From an uncultured Flavobacteriaceae bacterium (GTDB lineage Bacteria > Bacteroidota > Bacteroidia > Flavobacteriales > Flavobacteriaceae): 64,000 bases of DNA. Within the stretch, counting starts at the first letter, position 1. The number at the start of each line of letters is the position of its first letter. Position numbers and translations under genes: made by a program. Positions 16,437 through 25,649 of the stretch are shown one piece after another. Where the stretch lies: the NCBI GenBank assembly GCA_947489085.1, contig CANLCJ010000003.1:62001-126000 (forward strand). Direction: 5' to 3'. Under the pieces are notes generated by a model. The model saw only the letters and a program-made list of their open reading frames with translations, had not been told where the DNA came from and did not search any database.

Positions 16437-17306
16437 ATGAAAGAAGTAAACTCTAATGATTATAAAATAGTTTCTAAAATAGAGCTACAAAACTTAAAGA
16501 CTAAGATAGTTGTAGAAGATGCCGAAAAGAAATTAAAAAAGCTAAGAAAGCAATTAGGGAAACTTCAAGATACGTTATATGCTCATGGCAAATATGCAGT
16601 ATTAATTTGTTTGCAAGGTATGGATACGGCTGGTAAAGATAGTTTGGTTCGAGAGGTATTTAAGGAATTTAATGTTAGAGGCGTAGAAGTGCATAGCTTT
16701 AAAGTGCCTACAGCGTTAGAGAAGAAACACGATTACCTATGGCGCCATTATATAGCATTGCCTACCCGAGGTAAATTTGGTGTATTTAACCGTACTCATT
16801 ACGAGAATGTATTGGTAACTCGTGTACACCCTAACTATATTTTAGGTGAAAATTTACCTGATATTACAACAGTTAATGCCGTAGATGATGCTTTTTGGGA
16901 CAAACGTTTCGAGCAGATTAATGCCTTTGAAAAGCATATTGCAGAAAACGGAACGTTAATTTTTAAGTTTTTTCTAAATCTATCTAAAGGAGAGCAAAAG
17001 CATAGGCTATTGAGACGTTTAGAAAAACAAGAAAAAAACTGGAAGTTTTCTCCAAGCGATTTAAAAGAGAGAAAACTTTGGGACAAGTACCAAGAATGTT
17101 ATGAAGATGCTTTAAACAAAACCTCTAAACCGCATGCACCTTGGTATGCTATACCAGCAGATGATAAGCCTTCTGCCAGATATATTGTTGCACATATAAT
17201 ATATGAAACCTTAAGTAATTTTAAAGATATAAAAGCGCCAGAGTTAGACAAAGAAATCGCTTCTAATTTAAAGCTCTACAAAGAGACGTTAAAAAACGAA
17301 AAATAA
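16437..17306 (+). CDS. ppk2: Polyphosphate kinase 2 family protein
   Basis: A 289-residue protein of PPK2 class length. Walker A GMDTAGKDS (about residues 60-68), the lid-region stretch RGKFGVFNRTHYENVLVTRVHP, and the basic segment HRLLRRLEKQEKNWKFSPSDLKER are diagnostic. PPK2 enzymes phosphorylate NDPs or NMPs with polyphosphate, so they regenerate GTP/ATP or ADP in the cytosol. The class (I or III) and preferred nucleotide cannot be fixed by eye. It is monocistronic and ends in a terminator. Confidence 0.93.
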   Translation: MKEVNSNDYKIVSKIELQNLKTKIVVEDAEKKLKKLRKQLGKLQDTLYAHGKYAVLICLQGMDTAGKDSLVREVFKEFNVRGVEVHSFKVPTALEKKHDYLWRHYIALPTRGKFGVFNRTHYENVLVTRVHPNYILGENLPDITTVNAVDDAFWDKRFEQINAFEKHIAENGTLIFKFFLNLSKGEQKHRLLRRLEKQEKNWKFSPSDLKERKLWDKYQECYEDALNKTSKPHAPWYAIPADDKPSARYIVAHIIYETLSNFKDIKAPELDKEIASNLKLYKETLKNEK

Positions 17307-17316
17307 AAATGCAATT

Positions 17317-17350
17317 AAATGTCCCTTAGCCATAAAGGGGCATTTTTTTA
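17317..17350 (+). terminator. Terminator after ppk2
   Basis: AAATGTCCCTT (17317-17327) pairs with AAGGGGCATTT (17334-17344), followed by a T-run. The tail touches the stop codon of the convergent gene. Confidence 0.8.
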
Positions 17351-18907
17351 TTCTGGTGTTGCAACATGCTGGTAAGCGCCAACATCTGGAGCAGTAGTTC
17401 TATCGTTGTTTAAAATATCATTAGGTACTTGGTTTGCAAAGAAAAGGTTACCTGTACCAATGGCAGGAGAATTGTTCTCTAATGTTAAATCATTCTGGTC
17501 TGTATTAGTAAATAAAGGATCTCTATTAAAAATAATATTTTCGTAGAGCTCAGTATTACTAAAATCGTAATTTTCACCAGTAAAATTATTGTTATTGTCT
17601 TCGAAACGAACCAAACAATTTGTAAATTTAAAATTAAAAGCGACTCCAGCGTCTTCAACTTCTTCCAACAAAAATTCAGGATTGTCGTTACCGTAAATGA
17701 TACAATTGTTAAAATTGGCTTCAGTTAAATCGGCAATTGTGGCTGTCTGGTTTTCATCTATAGAAAAATTATTGATTAATAGGGCTGGCAATGGCCTAAA
17801 ACTTTCAGTCCAATAGTTAGCTATAGTTGTATGCGTAAAGTTATATCTACCGCCTAAGGTGGCAGCTAAAGAGGCTTGTCCGCAATTATTAATGGCTAAG
17901 TTTTCGCCTCTAATAGAAGTATTTCTGCCCAAGATACCAAAACTACCAGCGTTGTATATTTGCGAATTTGTAATGGTAAGTTTATCATCAGTTCCGTCTG
18001 CGTTACCATCAGATAAAATGCCCACTAATGCATTTTTAATTGTGGCGTGGTTAAAAATATTATCAATACTACCATCTACAAGCCATATAGATCCCCATTG
18101 CCCAGGTCTATCAGCAAAAGCAGGTTCAAGTCTGTCGCCTTCAAAAATAACTTCGTTTTCTAGTCTTTCTTGATCCATGCTTAAAGTGCCATTAACGTGT
18201 ATGGAAGCGCCAGATTGTACCACAAGACCAGAGTTTTCATGAAAATGCACTCTGGCACCAGCTTCTATGGTAAGTGTGCGTCCAGAAGGTACGGCTGCAA
18301 AGCCATAAATAACATAAGGTTTTTCGTTGGTAAACGTTAACTCATCATTATTGAGTTCTCTACCTTCTAAACCAGACGCTATTTGCATGCCAGCTACATT
18401 AATACTAAGAGAATCTAAAACTCTGGTAGTATTATCTCTTCCGGGAAATATAAACACAGCGTCTTTAACCAAAGTCACTAATTCTACCTTTTGTAAATTA
18501 CTGCCAGAATCGAATTCTATTTGGTCTACAAATAAAAACTCGTTAGTAGGGCTAGAAAAATCGTTGATGTCTACAGTGGTTTCTACAAAAACAAAAATAC
18601 TATCGTTGGCTAATAATTCTACATTTTCGAATGTTTTACCCGGTAACCCATCAACATTTAAACGGTATTGAGAACTCTCCCCAAGAGCCAAACCAACGTT
18701 GGGTATTACAATATCTTCATCGGATCTGTTATAAACTTTAAAACTAAATGTGCTGGATCCAATATTAGTAAATAATGTATCTAAAAATAAAGTATCTCTA
18801 GAAAACTCAAGATTTCCAGTACTTTCAGAAAACTCAAAATCATTTCTACAAGAACTCCACAGTGTTATAAAACAAATAGTTAAGGTATAGTAAATGTATT
18901 TCTTCAT
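17348..18907 (-). CDS. Beta-helix lipoprotein (secreted, unknown function)
   Basis: A 519-residue protein. A lipoprotein signal peptide ends LWSSCRNDFE (lipidated Cys ~20). Residues ~30-150 look like an Ig-like beta domain (FSRDTLFLDTLFTNIGSSTFSFKVYNRS). Residues ~190-500 show the short repeated strands of a right-handed parallel beta-helix (GARVHFHENSGLVVQSGASIHVNGTL, then ITNSQIYNAGSFGILGRN). It ends LTLENNSPAIGTGNL...DVGAYQ, a closing motif common in Bacteroidota surface proteins. It may bind or cleave polysaccharide, but no catalytic site is evident. The 240 bases between it and galK hold nothing recognised. Confidence 0.8.
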   Translation of the reverse strand: MKKYIYYTLTICFITLWSSCRNDFEFSESTGNLEFSRDTLFLDTLFTNIGSSTFSFKVYNRSDEDIVIPNVGLALGESSQYRLNVDGLPGKTFENVELLANDSIFVFVETTVDINDFSSPTNEFLFVDQIEFDSGSNLQKVELVTLVKDAVFIFPGRDNTTRVLDSLSINVAGMQIASGLEGRELNNDELTFTNEKPYVIYGFAAVPSGRTLTIEAGARVHFHENSGLVVQSGASIHVNGTLSMDQERLENEVIFEGDRLEPAFADRPGQWGSIWLVDGSIDNIFNHATIKNALVGILSDGNADGTDDKLTITNSQIYNAGSFGILGRNTSIRGENLAINNCGQASLAATLGGRYNFTHTTIANYWTESFRPLPALLINNFSIDENQTATIADLTEANFNNCIIYGNDNPEFLLEEVEDAGVAFNFKFTNCLVRFEDNNNNFTGENYDFSNTELYENIIFNRDPLFTNTDQNDLTLENNSPAIGTGNLFFANQVPNDILNNDRTTAPDVGAYQHVATPE

Positions 18908-19151
18908 GTTTTGGACTATTTATAGATATACGATTGGTTTAGTTTAAAACAGAATTACTACTTAACAACCAAACAAACGTTGTAAAAGTATAACTTTTGA
19001 AACTAAGATTTAGTATGAATGTCCATTTAAATTTAGTGGTATACCAACATTAAATTGAATGCTAAATTGAAATTTGGCATTGAAATATACCTTTAGTTTG
19101 CATAGCGTAAAGTATTGCATTTCTAAGATACTAAGCGATTATGATATTGTA

Positions 19152-20315
19152 CTAAAACGAGTTGTTTGCGTTTATAATATGCGTGCCATTAGCTAGTTTT
19201 ACATGGTAAATAGAACAATCGCGATTAAATGTTTTCTTGTAAGCCTTTGCCAATGTTTCTGTGAACGTTTTAGACGCTTCTTTTTCTATGAGATTAATGG
19301 TGCAACCTCCAAAACCGCCCCCCATCATCCTAGCACCTAAAACAACAGTACTGTTTTTTGCTTCTTGTACTAAAAAATCGAGTTCATTACAGCTCACTTT
19401 ATACATTGTAGACAGCCCTTTATGAGACTCGAAAATTAAACGCCCTAAAGTCTCTAAATCATTTTGCGCTATGGCTTTAGCTGCATTTATCGTTCTGGTG
19501 TTTTCCTGTATAACATACAAAGCCTTATTGTAATCTTCTTCAGGTATTTGCGCTTTTATGCGTTCTAAATCTTTTTCTTTAACATCTCTAAGCGCTTTTG
19601 CATTTAAAAGTTTCGAAATGCGTTCGCAAGTAGCACGTCTTTCATTATAAGCGCTATCTGATAAATTATGCTTTACGTTAGTGTTAATAAGCACTAGCTG
19701 GTAGGCTTTAAAATTTATCTTGTAAGGTTTAGAAGTTACATTACGGCAATCTAAGTGTAGTGCATTGTTTTCCATTCCAAACATACTGGCATATTGGTCC
19801 ATAATACCACACTTTACCTTGGCATAATTATGCTCTGCTTTTTGAGATATAAGTATCATGTCTTCTTTAGATAACTTAAGTTCAAAAAGTGCATTCAAAC
19901 TAAAAACAATACTGTTTTCTAATGCTGCAGAAGAGGACATGCCAGCACCAGCAGGAATATCTCCTTTAAATACAGCGTTAAAATTACCTATGGATTTCCC
20001 TGCTTTTTTAATTTCTGCAACGACACCCAATATGTAATTTTCCCAACGCCCCACCTCAAGCGGTTTTAGCGTTTGTAGAGAAAAGTTTATGTGTTCTTTT
20101 AAATCTAAAGCAATTACAGTACAGTCTTGAGATGTGCTTTTTTGTATCGCAACATAAATACCCTTATCTACAGCAGCAGGAAATACAAAACCATCGTTAT
20201 AATCGGTATGTTCTCCAATAATATTGATGCGTCCTGGTGAAAAAACGAGTAAGGGATCGGTGTTAAATTTAGAAATAAAGGTTTCTTTAACTGTATTAAC
20301 CAGTTCTGTATTCAT
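19152..20315 (-). CDS. galK: Galactokinase
   Basis: A 387-residue GHMP kinase with the galactokinase signature RINIIGEHTDYNDGFVFP (~27-44), the phosphate loop PAGAGMSSSAA (~123-133) and the C-terminal MMGGGFGGCTI. It phosphorylates alpha-D-galactose at C1, the first step of the Leloir pathway. It is the last gene of a GntR - galM-like - galK operon. The gap to the upstream gene is 1 base. No galT, galE or transporter is present in the window, so the pathway must be completed elsewhere. Confidence 0.97.
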   Translation of the reverse strand: MNTELVNTVKETFISKFNTDPLLVFSPGRINIIGEHTDYNDGFVFPAAVDKGIYVAIQKSTSQDCTVIALDLKEHINFSLQTLKPLEVGRWENYILGVVAEIKKAGKSIGNFNAVFKGDIPAGAGMSSSAALENSIVFSLNALFELKLSKEDMILISQKAEHNYAKVKCGIMDQYASMFGMENNALHLDCRNVTSKPYKINFKAYQLVLINTNVKHNLSDSAYNERRATCERISKLLNAKALRDVKEKDLERIKAQIPEEDYNKALYVIQENTRTINAAKAIAQNDLETLGRLIFESHKGLSTMYKVSCNELDFLVQEAKNSTVVLGARMMGGGFGGCTINLIEKEASKTFTETLAKAYKKTFNRDCSIYHVKLANGTHIINANNSF

Positions 20316-20316
20316 T

Positions 20317-21240
20317 TTAATTATCTGTAAGTTGTACTTGCCAAGTTATAGCATGAATGTCTCCAGGCGACAATGTTTCTAAACCTATTTTATTATTGAA
20401 GCTGTCTGGTATACCTGTAGTAGGCTCTATGGCTATCGTATTTTTTCTGGGAGGTGTATAAATTTGTAAAAAATTATTGTGTCCAGTGGCATTAAATTTT
20501 AAGTTATAGTTTGGGGTTTTAAAAAGCACTTCATCTGTGCTTAGTATCCAACAGTCGTCAAACTGTTTGTCTTGTATTTTTAGTGAAGGATTGTCCTTTA
20601 ATTGAGAGGTTCCAGTTGTAATTTTGCGGTCGTCTAAAATAAGCTTCTCTTTACTATTAAATACAATTTCACTATTGTGCAAATCGCTGCTTACAAAATA
20701 CGGATGCCACCCTAAAGTAAACGGAAACTTTTTATCAGACAGGTTGGTTATCTCTAATGTTAACGATAAACTGTTTGGCTTAAAAACATACTTTAAACGT
20801 ACAGTATACGCATAAGGAAAGCCAAAAGGTGGTGTTTCTTCCGTGTATACTAATGAGACAGTGGCACTATCTTTGGAAACAGAAGTTTTTTCAACATCGA
20901 ACGTTTTATCGTAAACAAAACCGTGTAACGCATTATTTTCTTCTGGTACGTTTGTTTCTACACTATAAGTGTTTCCTTCAAACTGGTAATTGCCGTCTTT
21001 AATTCTGTTTGCAAACGGAAAAAGTATAGAAGATGCATAGGTTTTATTATAGCTAAGCGGTGCCATGTTTTGAATAATATGGTGGTTGCCAAATTTAAGA
21101 GATTGTAAACTAGCGCCTTGATCTAAATATATTTCAGCAGAAAATGATGCTTCTGAGTTTTTAATATGCAAAACATTAGTTTGTTTCTCGATATATATAG
21201 TGTACAAAGCAGTAGTAGGTTTAGTAATTGTTAATGTCAT
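20317..21240 (-). CDS. Aldose 1-epimerase family protein (GalM-like)
   Basis: A 307-residue beta-sandwich protein. The region NALHGFVYDKTF carries the family's first active-site His. LGWHPYFVSSD carries the second conserved His. A Glu-containing LQIYTPPRKNTIAIEPTTGIPDSFN segment near the C-terminus includes the likely catalytic Glu. It interconverts alpha and beta anomers of aldoses, here most likely galactose, to supply galactokinase. The gene lies 1 base upstream of galK and 4 downstream of the GntR regulator. Confidence 0.9.
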   Translation of the reverse strand: MTLTITKPTTALYTIYIEKQTNVLHIKNSEASFSAEIYLDQGASLQSLKFGNHHIIQNMAPLSYNKTYASSILFPFANRIKDGNYQFEGNTYSVETNVPEENNALHGFVYDKTFDVEKTSVSKDSATVSLVYTEETPPFGFPYAYTVRLKYVFKPNSLSLTLEITNLSDKKFPFTLGWHPYFVSSDLHNSEIVFNSKEKLILDDRKITTGTSQLKDNPSLKIQDKQFDDCWILSTDEVLFKTPNYNLKFNATGHNNFLQIYTPPRKNTIAIEPTTGIPDSFNNKIGLETLSPGDIHAITWQVQLTDN

Positions 21241-21244
21241 TTTA

Positions 21245-22237
21245 CTATAAGGAATGTCTTAAAATTAAATTGTTAGTGTTTTCTATACGATTCTGTTCTC
21301 TGTTAGATATCATTCTAGCGAGGCGCATTCCCATGGCAGAGAAGTCTGTAGATATGGTAGTAATGCCACCTTCAACGATTTCTTTAAGCAAAGTATCGTT
21401 ATAAGAAATGATACCTACATCTTTAGCTAATTTTAGTTTGGCATCCTTAATTTTTTTAATAATTCGAAGCAAGTTGTCATCATCTGGTATAATATAAAGT
21501 TCTCCATGCTCAGGCTGCTTTTCATCTAAATTTTCTAAAATATCGTAAGGCATATTATTTTGATCGCAAAATAACTTAAAACCTTCTAACATTCCTAATG
21601 GCTGCTTTTCTTTAGTAAATACTAAGTAAAGTTTTTTGTATTTTTTAATGGCATTAGAAGCTCTGCTTAAGCTGTTAAATATATCCTTTTTAAAATTTTG
21701 AAAAATACCTGAATAGTGTTGCAAATTTTTAGGCATTTGGTCTAAAATATAAACCGTGTCTGAAGGTAATTTTTCAATAACTTGCTTAACGTCTTTTAAA
21801 TTAGCAGGCATTACAACGTAGTAGTGATAGTCTCCAATATTATTCTCTAAAATGTTTCTAAACATATTAGGATTAAAATGATGAAAGTAAATGTCTACTT
21901 TAATACTAGCATCTAAGTTAGAGATAAACGCATTGTAAAGGTCTTCTTTAAACGTATTGAGCTCGTCGAAAAGTAAAAGTATTTTTTGTTTAATAGCTAC
22001 ATTTTCGCTTTTCACATAATAGCCTTTACCTATTACAGACTGTATAATGCCTCTATTTTTTAAATCGTTAAGCGCCATTAATATGGTATCTCTAGAAAGT
22101 TTATAGGTGCTTTTAATAGCGTTTATAGACGGTATTTGGTCACCCTTTTTCAAATCTCCAGATAATATGGCATTTTCTATAGAGAAAATTATCTGTTTGT
22201 ACTTAGGTATGGCTAAGTCGGTATTTATTGTAATCAT
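21245..22237 (-). CDS. GntR-family regulator with sugar-binding-like domain
   Basis: A 330-residue protein. The N-terminal GntR winged helix (~8-75, YKQIIFSIENAILSGDLKKG, IPSINAIKSTYKLSRDTILMAL) is followed by a LacI/periplasmic-binding-protein-like effector domain (~85-315). The effector region includes KKLYLVFTKEKQPLGMLEGFKLF, ELYIIPDDDNLLRII and VGIISYNDTLLKEIVEGGITTIS. It heads the galM-galK operon, so it probably senses galactose or a derivative. A perfect 8+8 palindrome 25 bases before its start is a good operator candidate. Confidence 0.9.
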   Translation of the reverse strand: MITINTDLAIPKYKQIIFSIENAILSGDLKKGDQIPSINAIKSTYKLSRDTILMALNDLKNRGIIQSVIGKGYYVKSENVAIKQKILLLFDELNTFKEDLYNAFISNLDASIKVDIYFHHFNPNMFRNILENNIGDYHYYVVMPANLKDVKQVIEKLPSDTVYILDQMPKNLQHYSGIFQNFKKDIFNSLSRASNAIKKYKKLYLVFTKEKQPLGMLEGFKLFCDQNNMPYDILENLDEKQPEHGELYIIPDDDNLLRIIKKIKDAKLKLAKDVGIISYNDTLLKEIVEGGITTISTDFSAMGMRLARMISNREQNRIENTNNLILRHSL

Positions 22238-22261
22238 ATTTAGTGTTAGTTGGTAATTACA

Positions 22262-22278
22262 TAGCCAAATTTTGGCTA
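22262..22278. promoter_or_regulatory. Operator-like palindrome upstream of the galactose regulator
   Basis: TAGCCAAA (22262-22269), one central T, then TTTGGCTA (22271-22278): perfect 8-base arms. It lies just before the GntR gene, where an autoregulatory operator would be expected. Binding is inferred. Confidence 0.5.
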
Positions 22279-22678
22279 GTGTAAGTCGGCTGGTGGTATT
22301 TACATAGGTGTTTTATCGTATAGTCATATTTTTTTCGAAATATAAAAATTTTAATGCTAAAATTTGCAAAAAGATTAACTTAATGTTAATAATAACATCA
22401 AATTAGCAAAACTTTATCTGCAAATTGCAATAACAGTAATATTCTATATTTTTTTATAATTGTTAAACGTTTATATTTTCCCTTTTTTAGCTTTTAATAA
22501 TGTATTGAAATTAAATTTATTTGTAATCTTAAATTATAATATTGTAAGTAATTTAAGTCGTGTTTTTTCATTTTAATAACAAAACACTACTAAAGTATTT
22601 TCCTCTTTTTTTTAAAAGTCTTATTTTGGCATGGTATTTATTATACTGCTATTATAAATTAGCTTAATCAAGCCCCAT
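22279..22678. other. Long AT-rich divergent intergenic region
   Basis: About 400 bases between the GntR gene and the GH3 fusion gene. It is extremely AT-rich with poly-T and poly-A runs. I see no ORF and no clear TAnnTTTG box close to the GH3 start. Confidence 0.6.
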
Positions 22679-25594
22679 ATGCGCTATATTCACTATCTGT
22701 TTTTATTTATTTTCTGTGCTGCAAATGCACAAGATACTCCACATCCATTAGCAACTCTAGACACAGAGCAGCAGCAAAAATGGGTAGATAGTATATATGC
22801 CACAATGTCTCTAAAAGAAAAAGTAGGACAATTGTTTATGGCTCAAGTAATGTCTAACCAAGATGCTGCTACTAAGAGAAACATTGTAAATCTTATACGC
22901 GAACACCATATTGGGGGAATAATTTATTCTTTAGGTGGTCCAAAACGACAAGCAGCATTAAACAATGAATTGCAATCTTTATCTAAAATCCCCATGTTAA
23001 TTGGTATGGACGCAGAGTGGGGGTTAAGTATGCGTTTAGACTCTACATATGCTTTTCCATACAATATGGCTTTAGGTGCAATTAAAGATAATGCTCTTAT
23101 AGAGCAAACAGGACGACAAATAGGAGAACACTGTAAGCGTATTGGAGTACATTTTAATTTTGCTCCAGTTGTAGACATAAATACAAATCCTAAAAACCCA
23201 ATTATAGGAAATCGCTCTTTTGGAGAAAATAGAGATAACGTTACAGAAAAAGCATTAGCATTTATGAAAGGCATGCAAAGTGCAGGTGTTTTAGCAAATG
23301 CAAAGCATTTTCCTGGCCACGGAGATACAGATGCCGATTCGCACCTTACGTTACCTACAGTTAGTTTTAACGAAAAACGTATAGATTCTGTAGAATTACA
23401 CCCTTACAAGAGGCTTATAAAAGAAGGGCTTTCCAGCGTGATGGTAGCGCATTTAAATGTACCAAGTTTAGAGTCTAGGGCAGGTTACCCTTCTTCCTTG
23501 TCTGAACATATTGTAACCGATATTTTAAAAGAACGCTTAAAATTTAAAGGCTTAGTATTTACAGATGCATTAACAATGAAAGGGGCTTCTAATTTTAGTG
23601 ATACAGGAGCCATCGACCTTGCAGCTTTTAAAGCAGGTAATGATGTAATGTTAATGTCTGAAGATGCTCCAATTGGTATTGCCAAATTTATAGAAGCCTA
23701 TACTAATAACGAAATTAGCGAGTCGCGTTTGGCACATTCGGTAAAAAAGATTTTAATGGCTAAATATAAGGTGGGCTTGCACAAATACGCTCCTGTAGGC
23801 TTATATAATTTGGATGCAGATTTAAACAGAAGAAAAGACACATTACTTACTGAAACGCTATTCGAAAATGCAATTACCGTAGTACAAAATAAAACAGATC
23901 TTTTGCCAATTAAAGACTTAGAGACTAAAAAAATAGCTTATGTTGCTTTAGGTGATGCTGATGGAAGCTCATTTTACAACAGCCTTCGTTTGTATACAAA
24001 AGTGCAGAAAGTAGAAGCAGAAACTTTAGACGTATTGCTAGAAAATTTGAAACCCTATAACACGGTTATTATTGGGTTTCACCGTTCTAGTAAAACGCCT
24101 TGGAAACCTTATAAATTTAGTACCAAAGCACTAACATGGTTGCATGAGATATCCAGAAATCACGATGTTATTTTAGATGCTTTTGTAAAACCTTATGCCC
24201 TAGATGCATTAAAAACCACAACGCATATAGAAAGTATAGTGGTAAGCTACCAAAATAGTGCTATTGCACAGCAAAAATCTGCGCAACTAATCTTTGGCGC
24301 CCTACCAGCAAAAGGTTGCTTGCCAGTGTCTATAGGCGCACATTTTAACGAAGGTGTAGGTATAACTTACAATAGTATTAAACGTTTAGGATACGCTTTG
24401 CCAGAACGTGTTGGTATGAGTTCGATTAAACTAAAGCGGGTAGACTCTATAGCGCAGGTTGCTGTAGATTCCATGATGACGCCAGGAATACAACTTTTAA
24501 TAGCAAGAAAGGGAAAAGTAATTTACAATAAAAACTTTGGCAAGCACACGTATGCAGGTAAGGAAAAGGTGGATTTCGACGATATTTATGATGTGGCTTC
24601 TTTAACTAAAATTTTGGCCACCCTACCCTTGGTAATGGAAATGGAAGAGAAGGGCTTAATTTCTGTTAATAGTACACTATCGCAATTATTACCCGATTAT
24701 AAAAACTCCAATAAAGCAGATATTAGCGTTAAATCCATGTTATCGCATTATGCACGCTTAAGGCCTTGGGAGCCGTTTTATTACCATACACTGGATAGTA
24801 TTACTAAAAAACCAAGTCCAAAATATTACAGTAAAACTAGAACAAAGAAATTTAATGTTGAAGTTTATAAAGATTTGTATTTAAGGACTGATTATCAGGA
24901 TTCTATACAGGAAATCATTAAAGAGTCAGAACTTTTAGATAGACTAAGATACAGGTACAGCGATTTTCCATATTATATTTTAAAGAAATTTATTGAGAAA
25001 CATTACGACAAAGGGCTGGATGAGTTAGTGCAAACCCACATCTATCAATCTTTAGGAGCAAATTACACAATGTATAACCCTTACCGTAAAAAGAGTAATA
25101 AAGACATTGTACCAACCGAGGTTGACGATTATTACCGTTATGGTAAAGTACATGGCTATGTGCACGATATGGGAGCAGCCATGCAAAATGGAGTAGGTGG
25201 GCATGCTGGAATTTTTAGTAATGCCAACGATGTTGCTAAGATTATGCAAATGTATTTGCAAAAGGGCTTTTATGGTGGCAAACGTTATTTAAAAGCATCG
25301 ACTTTAGATAAGTTTAACACCTGTTATTATTGTGAAGAAAACAATAGAAGAGGTATTGGTTTTGATAAGCCACAACTTGGAGATGCAGGACCTACATGTG
25401 GGTGTTTGTCTATGACAAGTTTTGGACATTCTGGCTTTACGGGCACTTATGCTTGGGCAGATCCAGAAGAAGAAATTGTATATGTGTTTTTAGCAAACAG
25501 AACCTACCCAAATGCAGGTAGAAATTTGTTGTTAAAACGAAATATTAGAACAGAAATTCAACGTTTTATTTACGAAGCGATTGAAGATGAATAG
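22679..25594 (+). CDS. GH3 beta-N-acetylglucosaminidase / serine beta-lactamase-like fusion
   Basis: A 971-residue secreted protein (signal peptide 1-17, ending ANAQ). Residues ~35-370 form a GH3 domain of the NagZ type. KHFPGHGDTDADSH carries the mobile His/Asp loop, and LVFTDALTMKG carries the nucleophile Asp. A middle domain (~380-560) resembles the GH3 C-terminal sandwich. Residues ~585-965 are a class C beta-lactamase/PBP-like hydrolase with SLTK (Ser nucleophile, Lys), YSD and HSG. Acting together outside the cytoplasm, they could trim peptidoglycan sugars and peptides, though polysaccharide substrates are possible. It is monocistronic; bshA follows after 55 bases. Confidence 0.93.
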   Translation: MRYIHYLFLFIFCAANAQDTPHPLATLDTEQQQKWVDSIYATMSLKEKVGQLFMAQVMSNQDAATKRNIVNLIREHHIGGIIYSLGGPKRQAALNNELQSLSKIPMLIGMDAEWGLSMRLDSTYAFPYNMALGAIKDNALIEQTGRQIGEHCKRIGVHFNFAPVVDINTNPKNPIIGNRSFGENRDNVTEKALAFMKGMQSAGVLANAKHFPGHGDTDADSHLTLPTVSFNEKRIDSVELHPYKRLIKEGLSSVMVAHLNVPSLESRAGYPSSLSEHIVTDILKERLKFKGLVFTDALTMKGASNFSDTGAIDLAAFKAGNDVMLMSEDAPIGIAKFIEAYTNNEISESRLAHSVKKILMAKYKVGLHKYAPVGLYNLDADLNRRKDTLLTETLFENAITVVQNKTDLLPIKDLETKKIAYVALGDADGSSFYNSLRLYTKVQKVEAETLDVLLENLKPYNTVIIGFHRSSKTPWKPYKFSTKALTWLHEISRNHDVILDAFVKPYALDALKTTTHIESIVVSYQNSAIAQQKSAQLIFGALPAKGCLPVSIGAHFNEGVGITYNSIKRLGYALPERVGMSSIKLKRVDSIAQVAVDSMMTPGIQLLIARKGKVIYNKNFGKHTYAGKEKVDFDDIYDVASLTKILATLPLVMEMEEKGLISVNSTLSQLLPDYKNSNKADISVKSMLSHYARLRPWEPFYYHTLDSITKKPSPKYYSKTRTKKFNVEVYKDLYLRTDYQDSIQEIIKESELLDRLRYRYSDFPYYILKKFIEKHYDKGLDELVQTHIYQSLGANYTMYNPYRKKSNKDIVPTEVDDYYRYGKVHGYVHDMGAAMQNGVGGHAGIFSNANDVAKIMQMYLQKGFYGGKRYLKASTLDKFNTCYYCEENNRRGIGFDKPQLGDAGPTCGCLSMTSFGHSGFTGTYAWADPEEEIVYVFLANRTYPNAGRNLLLKRNIRTEIQRFIYEAIEDE

Positions 25595-25649
25595 TATTGA
25601 GGTAATTATTACGTTATCGTGTTGCCTTAGTATTTTAAATATTTAGTGT

